Assembly: GCA_029204225.1 (NCBI GenBank)
Contig: CM055104.1
Span: 25,309,285 to 25,373,284 of the forward strand
Origin: Diphasiastrum complanatum
Lineage: Eukaryota; Streptophyta; Lycopodiopsida; Lycopodiales; Lycopodiaceae
Direction of reading: 5' to 3'
Length of the DNA stretch: 64,000 bases
Shown here: positions 58,198 through 64,000 of the stretch, one piece after another
Numbering within the stretch: the stretch's first letter is position 1
How the letters are laid out: the number at the start of each line of letters is the position of its first letter
Translations under genes and position numbers: made by a program
Notes under the pieces: model-generated
The model's database searches: none
Told to the model about the DNA's origin: nothing
Seen by the model: the letters and a program-made list of their open reading frames with translations, nothing else

Positions 58198-58929
58198 TGT
58201 GAAGATTAGTAAAATAATATCTTCCTATCTCAAGTTTTGGGGCCATGACCATGCTATTTCCATTTGTAAACTTTATTGTACATAAAGTTATGTGAATTGA
58301 GCACATAACCTTCTAGAATAGGTCGAGTTTGAGATAGGTAGATTCAAATTTGATGTCATGCAAAAGTTCATTTTACATGCAATGTCATTCAGTGTGCATG
58401 CAAGACACATGCAATTAGTGCATGCAACATGCAAAGTAGTTTTTGAGATCTACACAATTCTAGGCAATTTTGAGAGTTGAAATGCAGTATATGCAATATC
58501 CATGCATGCAGTTACACATGCGGATCCTTGGTAGTTGAGTTAACTGAGTTAAGTGAACTTTCCATGCAACTCCACACTGTAGGAACTTGAGCCACTTTGA
58601 TGTAGGGAAATCTTGACATGTTTTTCCATATTGTAAATATAAAGATTTTCGTGTTTTGGACTGATTCTCTCTCTACCCGAGTTTTCTTGTGTTGATTTTC
58701 TCTCTCGACCCGAGAGCATCCTGTTTTTCCCATACCGAGCACTTAGAATTATTTATGACATTGATTCCTCATAGTGAATAGTTAGTTTTTTTAGTCAGAT
58801 GTATGCCATTGTACTCTTGCCATAGATTTTTTGAGTTATTTGTTCTCTGATCAATCTTGTGCAATCACAACACCTCAATAAGGTCCTATAAGGTGTGTGG
58901 TGAAGTTCACACGTGCTAAAATCTTCACA
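58198..58929. mobile_element. Solo LTR nested in copia D' gag
   Basis: Begins TGTGAAGATT and ends AATCTTCACA, a perfect 10-base terminal inverted repeat with TG...CA ends. 732 bases. The flanks TATGT (58193-58197) and TATGC (58930-58934) look like a 5-base target duplication with one change. No internal coding region, so it is a solo LTR, probably left by LTR-LTR recombination. Confidence 0.75.
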
Positions 58930-59010
58930 TATGCTATTGTTGTAATTGTTGCATTGAATCTGGCCTTCGTCTTCTTGTCCTTGTAGTTCTTCTTCTTGGA
59001 CTGCTACTTA

Positions 59011-59652
59011 TTAGAGTACAATGCCATTGACTTGGTACTCACTGTGGATAAGCTCTTTCTCTTGACCTCTTCTTACAATAGACTTGTTGTCAGCTTCTAG
59101 AGAGACAGCGCAAGAGTATTGCTCAAAAGTAATACTAGTGAGAAGAGACACTGTTGAGGCTCCTTCTGAAATAGGGGAACCTATGGCAGCAAGTTGATTC
59201 AGCATCTATTTGAATTCGTTTAGGTGATTGCTGACTGAGGTGCCTTCACTCATCTTGAATGTGAGGATCTTCATCTTCAAAAAGAGACAAGTCGATACAT
59301 CTGAAGTCTTGTAGATACTTGTAAGAATATCCCACGCTTCTTTGGAGCTGGTGTTGTTTGATACATGAGCAATCTGACTATCCTTTATATTTAAGAATAC
59401 AATGGCAAGTGCTTTGCCATCCTTTGCTTCCCATGTTGGAAGCAGTTCTGGTTCTTCTGGTTTGACAATAGAACCGTTGATGTATCCCCATAGCTCTTTC
59501 TCGATTAAGATCATTCTCATTTTGAACTTCCACATGTGGAAATCATCATTTTGAACTTGTTGATCGATTGGATCTTTGAGGTCAAATCTTCCATTGTAAT
59601 CAAATATCAAAGCTTGAACACAAGCAAAATATGAACTAGCTCTGAAAAACAA
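59011..59652 (-). pseudogene. Copia D' gag N-terminal part
   Basis: Minus strand: FHMWKFKMRMILIEKELWGY, KDSQIAHVSNNTSSKEAWDI and KMSEGTSVSNHLNEFK (59206-59570), then after a stop LNQLAAIGSPISEGASTVSL (59011-59205). The first residues (before about 59570) are frame-shifted from the true start near 59600. Confidence 0.8.
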
Positions 59653-59706
59653 GAACGTATAAGTTCCTTTGTATGTCCTAGACTCTAGTAATCCAAAAAG
59701 ACCCGA

Positions 59707-59718
59707 GCTCTGATACCA
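59707..59718 (-). promoter_or_regulatory. Primer-binding site of copia D'
   Basis: TGGTATCAGAGC on the minus strand, five bases from the 5' LTR. Confidence 0.85.
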
Positions 59719-59723
59719 ACTGA

Positions 59724-60809
59724 TGTTGGAGATGGCTCTGATGAATTATCAGCTCTAATACCACTCTATGGGAAAACTTCTTAAATGAAGTCCCAAACAA
59801 CATGAGAAAGACAATGAATACTATGAGGAACAATGATAACTATGTTAAGGAGGATCATAGATTACTTAGAAAATGGAGATTAGAAAACTGTTCAGTTTGC
59901 ATTGAATACGATTATCAATGTAGGAGTCTTAGACTACCATGAAGAGAGATTGCAAAAGCAATTAGGCATCTGTGACTGCCATGCAATTCTCTGATACTGA
60001 TATTCCGATACTAAGAAATGTAAATACAATTAGGCATCAAAGACATCCACTCTTTTATGATACTATTCAAGGAAAGAGTGAGAGTTAATGAGCATTCAAC
60101 AAGAATGCAAAGAGATGGAATAATAGCGATTCTGTATATTAAAGTTGTAACAACGATTAGATCACAATACAATTGCGTTGATAAGCGCATGATCCTACTT
60201 ACAGAAACAAAACAATAGCTATTGCTCTGAATATTTTATCTCTTTCTCTCTCTATATATATATAATTACCAACTTTGAGAAGTCAGCTATTGTGAAGACT
60301 CGTTTTGGTCGTTTGACCTCTGATGGAGTATCTTCATGCATCCTCTTGCATCATGTCACTTCTCCAGTCAGTCATTTACTTATAATAGCTAGTAGATCTT
60401 GTGTTATTCTAATTTTACAATCACAAGATAGTTTAACAACTATTTAATTGACTAATTAGGACAGTTGTTGTTGGAGCATGAAGACATAGATAGTCTATTC
60501 TGTATAAATCTGTAGAGTGTCGCATTTTTCGTATTTTTTGGGAGAATTGTCGCATATCTGAAAGTGCGTGAAATGGACTAAAACCTTCAATGAACACTTT
60601 GTCGTCTATTTCACAAAACCTTTAGTGCTCAGAAAAGCCCGAAAGTGAAGTGAAAGTCTTTGTCAGGTTTTTGGCTTGTTGCGACATTCAGTTCAAAAAT
60701 GTAGACTGTTGAAAAATAGTTCATTTTCTTCAGACATCTTTGAGAAAGTACTTTTGAGAGAAGGAAGGAGGGCTATTGGGATGAGCAGGAGTTAGGTTAA
60801 ATTCCAACA
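59724..60809 (-). repeat. 5' LTR of copia D'
   Basis: Minus strand begins TGTTGGAATTTAACC beside AC repeats and ends CATCTCCAACA. Orthologous to 44258-45359. Confidence 0.85.
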
Positions 60810-61270
60810 CACACACACACACACATATATAATATATGTATGATGCGACAATCCTGAATCTCGTGGTTGGTTCGTTTGTGGTATCTGCAAAACCACTACT
60901 TCTTTGTCGATGGCTTCAACTACTCTTGACAATTCTGTGTCGGCTTCTGATTCGGCTTCTATGGCCTTGAGCCTCTCTTCTTCAGCTTGCTCAAATTTTT
61001 GTTGGTGTATAAAGCGTGAGAGTCGAGAGTAGAAGAACTGGAGGGTTTGTTCTTTCTTGTCTCTTCCTATAGCCGCATCGTAATGACTCGTGATAGAGTC
61101 AGCTCTGGATGTGTGATTATTATCATCATCCAGTTATCATATGATATTGGCAAGCTTGAAAGCAGTGTCTGTAGAAAAAACACTAGAAATTTTTCCTTCA
61201 GAGAAAGTGATGAAAGTTTGAAGAAATCAAATGAATATCAGCATCTTCAATCGTATCTGAATCTGGCCTA
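60810..61270 (-). pseudogene. Copia gag scrap, unit 2 copy
   Basis: Duplicate of 45360-45800, with the same knuckle defect and the same truncation by the copia D insertion. Confidence 0.65.
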
Positions 61271-61728
61271 CATACTAATAGAGTAGGTTCTATTATGATT
61301 GAATAAAGCATGTGGAATTAAACATATGTAAGAATGTGATAGATAATTTCAGATAATCAAAACAGCTATGATGTTTGATCTTGAATTCTACCAGAAATAA
61401 GTATGAAACACCAATAAAGTAAAATTTAATCTATTGATTCTGATTATTCTATCTTCTATCTACTTATAATGAGTAAGTGTACATGTATATATATTGTCAT
61501 AGGATAGGTCTCTAGCCTTCTTCTTGCTGTAAATAGTCGATCTAACTGTTAAAACAGTTGATATACAATGGTGTTTCGTTTTCAAGTTCGACAGTATATC
61601 TTTTGAGTAAGAATAAAGTTCGTATAAGTAAATGTCGAATGAATAAAGACCGAATCATCATTGGTTGATTCAAATGAATAAATGTTGATTCTTTCGAATT
61701 CGATTTCTCAACCTTTTGTCAATTAAAA
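61271..61728 (-). mobile_element. Truncated copia LTR (element E), unit 2 copy
   Basis: Matches 45801-46282 of unit 1. At TGTCAATTAAAATT it jumps directly into RT sequence of element H, removing the LTR start, RNase H and the element H LTR. Confidence 0.6.
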
Positions 61729-63125
61729 TTCTCTTTCTTCTTCAGTCCTTGAACAATTTTCATTCGTCAGTATTGTTCCTACAAGCATTATAGTATTCAC
61801 TCCTTTGCAATTCAACATCCCGAAATTTTCTAAGATTTTCTAGATATATCTGGACTGATGAAGGTACAATTCACCTCCCTCATAGTCCCTGTCAATCTGT
61901 AAGCCAAGATAACATCTGGCTTCTCCTAGATCTACAATCTCGAAATGTTTCGAGATATCATACTTCACTTCAGCAATAAGCTTCTCACTCTTGTAGAGTA
62001 TCAGAGTGTCGTCCACATACACAGCTACAATGATGATGTTCCCATCTGTAATTCTTACATAGACATTGGAATCAGCCATTAGTGGCTTGAATCCTAAGGA
62101 TTTCATGGCTTGATCTTTCTTCTTGTAACATTGTCATGCTGACTGCTTTAGACCATAGATACTCCTATGCATTCTGCATGCATAAGTAGGAAGTGAATTC
62201 GAGATATAGCCTGGGGGTTGATCCATGTAGACTTTTTCATCTAGCTCACCATGCAAGAAGGCTGTCTTCTCATCCACAATGTGAATCCTGAGATCATAAG
62301 CAACTACATATGCAAATAGCAAACATACGTAAGAATGTTTCAGAACAGGAGAAAAGGTCTCAGAATAGTCAATACCATATCTCTGAGAAAATCCCTTCAC
62401 CACAAGTCTTGCTTTGTACTTTGAGACATCTCCATCCGGTCCATACTTCAACTTGTATACCCACTTGCATTTTACAGTCTTTCGCTTATCTGGTAATGGT
62501 TGCAATGTCCATACCTGGTTCTTCCTCATGGATTCCATCTCCTCATTCATGGCTTGGATCCATTTGTCCTTCTCTGGACATTCAATTGCTTCTTCGAATG
62601 TCTGTGATTCACCAGTAATCCACAAAACTCTTGTGATGTAAAAGTTGAGTTGCCTGTCACATATCTTGCTGGTACTCTTCATTGTCTTGTCGACCTTCTA
62701 TGAGATCCTCCTAGAACTGCAATGCTTTTGCCTTTATCTGCTTTGCTAGGTTTGGAACCATTTTGGTTTACAGATATTAAAGTAGTAGGTTGTTTTTCGA
62801 ATCTTTCTTCGTCTGATTCATCACTCAAATGAGATGCGGCTCGAACATCTTCATCTGAGTGTTCGTCCTTTGCTCCCTCTGTCACAGTTGGCAGATCATA
62901 GTACTGTCTTTCAAGAACTTTATAACTGACAGGATCATCTTTGGCCATCATTATGCTCTCATCAAATTTGACATCTCTGACTATTTTCACTGTGTTTGTC
63001 TTTGGCATATAGACTATGTAGTATGACGAATTCTTGTCATATCCTACAATAGTGATTGTTTTTTCCTTTGTCAGTTCAGTTGTTGTCGTACATTTGAGTT
63101 TATCAATTTTTTCTTGAAACCCTAC
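61729..63125 (-). pseudogene. Ty1/copia element H': integrase end and RT (unit 2)
   Basis: Minus strand. 62679-63128 is the integrase C-terminal domain and linker (TIVGYDKNSSYYIVYMPKTN, then IVRDVKFDE) followed by an acidic stretch. RT is 62134-62682: QTFEEAIECPEKDKWIQAMN, KCKWVYKLKYGPDGDVSKYK, GIDYSETFSPVLKHSYVC and MHRSIYGLKQSA, then a stop. The catalytic VYVDDTLILY is at 61840-62106, ending CYLGLQIDRDYEGG. RNase H has been deleted. Integrase core, protease and gag are missing upstream of 63125, where unrelated coiled-coil sequence begins. Confidence 0.85.
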
Positions 63126-63840
63126 CAATGAAGTTCAATAGGTTTCAACTTTTCTGAATAGGTATACATCTCGTCCGATGAGACTGGATGATCAAGCTCT
63201 TGAGTTTGGAGGTAAGAGTCATGCTCAAAAGTTGTCGCATCCATTTCACCTTGTAGGCGCTCTCGTTCAAGCTCAACCATATCCAATTGATCAGCCAGTA
63301 GCAACACCTGTTGTTTGGCATTTTGGATGGCTTTGTCCACTTGGTCTTGGGCTGTTGTCAAGGAATTCTACAAAGTCATCACACTATCCTTCAAGGCACT
63401 CAAAATTTTGTTGTGCATTCTTCAGGGCGGTTTTAGACTTTGTCTCATGTTGTTTGGCAATCTTGAGCTCTTGATTTAATTGTAACACTTTCTGCTGATC
63501 AAGGTATTTTCTGATCCCAGTTCGGATATGCATTTGTCTATGTCTTTCTTTTCATCTAACATGGTCTGAATCACTCACGTAAGATTAGTGACTAAACCCA
63601 ATGTGTCACCAGAATCCATGGTTGGTGCGGTAGTAGCAACAAGAGGAATTAATCCTGATCCAGAAGCTTGAGTGGGGTTTCCTTGAGGTTCTGGCTATAT
63701 ATCATCTTCCTCAAACACATCCTCTTCTTGAAAACCATCAAGTATGGTGGCATCAAATTGGTTTGGTGACTGAATAGCATGGGGAACCCCGGGATGGTAT
63801 CTGGTGCTACTTCAGCTTGATCTTGTTGATCTGTCTAAAA
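63126..63840 (-). pseudogene. Coiled-coil protein fragment, unrecognised
   Basis: Minus strand in three frames. After a possible splice acceptor (TCTCATTTTAG at about 63838) comes DATILDGFQEEDVFEEDD, then LGLVTNLT, an Asp/Glu/Lys-rich stretch VIQTMLDEKKDIDKC, LNQELKIAKQHETKSKTALK and finally 63122-63361 AIQNAKQQVLLLADQLDMVE with LERERLQGEMDA. The heptad-like spacing of Leu and charged residues suggests a long coiled coil. Stops near 63362, 63433 and 63573 and frame changes show decay. I know no family. It could be the tail of a captured host gene or of another transposon. Confidence 0.45.
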
Positions 63841-64000
63841 TGAGAAATAAAAAATGGTAGAACTATCATGGAATTGTTCGAATCCTTTCCAGGGAGATGG
63901 GGGATCAAAGGGCCTTGGGCTCTTGGGCATCTCAAAAATTTAATCCTGGCCCCAAGAGATTGGAATCATCGAACATGTCCATGAAAGCCTAGGTGTTTCG
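63841..64000. other. Window end, no gene seen
   Basis: May be intron or upstream exon of the coiled-coil fragment. Nothing can be supported. Confidence 0.3.

Larger units (their letters stand above)
54248..60809 (-). mobile_element. Ty1/copia element D' (unit 2), LTR to LTR
   Basis: Counterpart of 39975-45359 in the same minus orientation, with LTRs at 54248-55344 and 59724-60809. It keeps the Gag knuckle and protease region missing from D, and carries a nested solo LTR (58198-58929). Coding parts are broken by stops and frameshifts. Confidence 0.9.
49346..62803. repeat. Tandem duplication, unit 2 (13.5 kb)
   Basis: Direct repeat of 37839-49345. Differences seen: a 2.85-kb insertion at 50940-53785 replacing about 40 bases of unit 1; a 1.98-kb segment of unit 1 (46283-48266) absent at 61728; about 1.2 kb (57767-58975) present here but not in unit 1; and a shorter AT tract. 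Elsewhere only scattered substitutions are visible. Confidence 0.9.

Overview
The window looks like a repeat-rich stretch of a land-plant nuclear genome. It is AT-rich and packed with broken Ty1/copia and Ty3/gypsy LTR retrotransposons whose primer-binding sites mostly match initiator Met-tRNA. It also has a plant-type CACTA transposase remnant, GT-AG introns and long AT, AC and CT microsatellites. I cannot name the species. Almost every coding region is a decayed or truncated transposon piece. The only long, uninterrupted, non-transposon-like reading frame is a 522-codon membrane protein at 24050-25618 (minus).

Layout. 1-7.8 kb: end of one LTR element, then a complete but non-coding-looking LTR element (710-5721, with target-site duplication), then a gypsy gag remnant. 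7.8-12.0 kb: a dispersed 430-bp repeat abutting a CACTA TNP2 transposase pseudogene, cut by a gypsy gag fragment. 12.5-16.65 kb: the most unusual locus. It is a broken, intron-bearing gene (minus) whose 3' half resembles an N4-cytosine/N6-adenine DNA methyltransferase. Its introns and upstream region carry about 18 copies of a 15-bp palindrome, including a 390-bp foldback with a 12-nt loop. 16.7-20.6 kb: two copia halves in opposite orientation meeting at a (CT)n tract. 20.6-30 kb: repeats, a GC hairpin, the membrane-protein gene, a G-box repeat array and a gypsy gag 5' fragment. 30-38.7 kb: a copia fragment, a gypsy element with three zinc knuckles and two tandem retropepsin domains, and a second gypsy whose RT/RNase H half lies inverted next to its integrase half.

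37.8-62.8 kb is a direct tandem duplication. Unit 1 (37839-49345) and unit 2 (49346-62803) each run from gypsy integrase through an AT/AC microsatellite, a complete copia element with 1.1-kb LTRs and a copia gag scrap into a second copia RT. They differ by large indels: a 2.85-kb copia plus gypsy insertion in unit 2, about 2 kb missing from unit 2, and 1.2 kb (including a solo LTR) missing from unit 1. The last kilobase holds a coiled-coil gene fragment. No rRNA, tRNA or CRISPR was seen.
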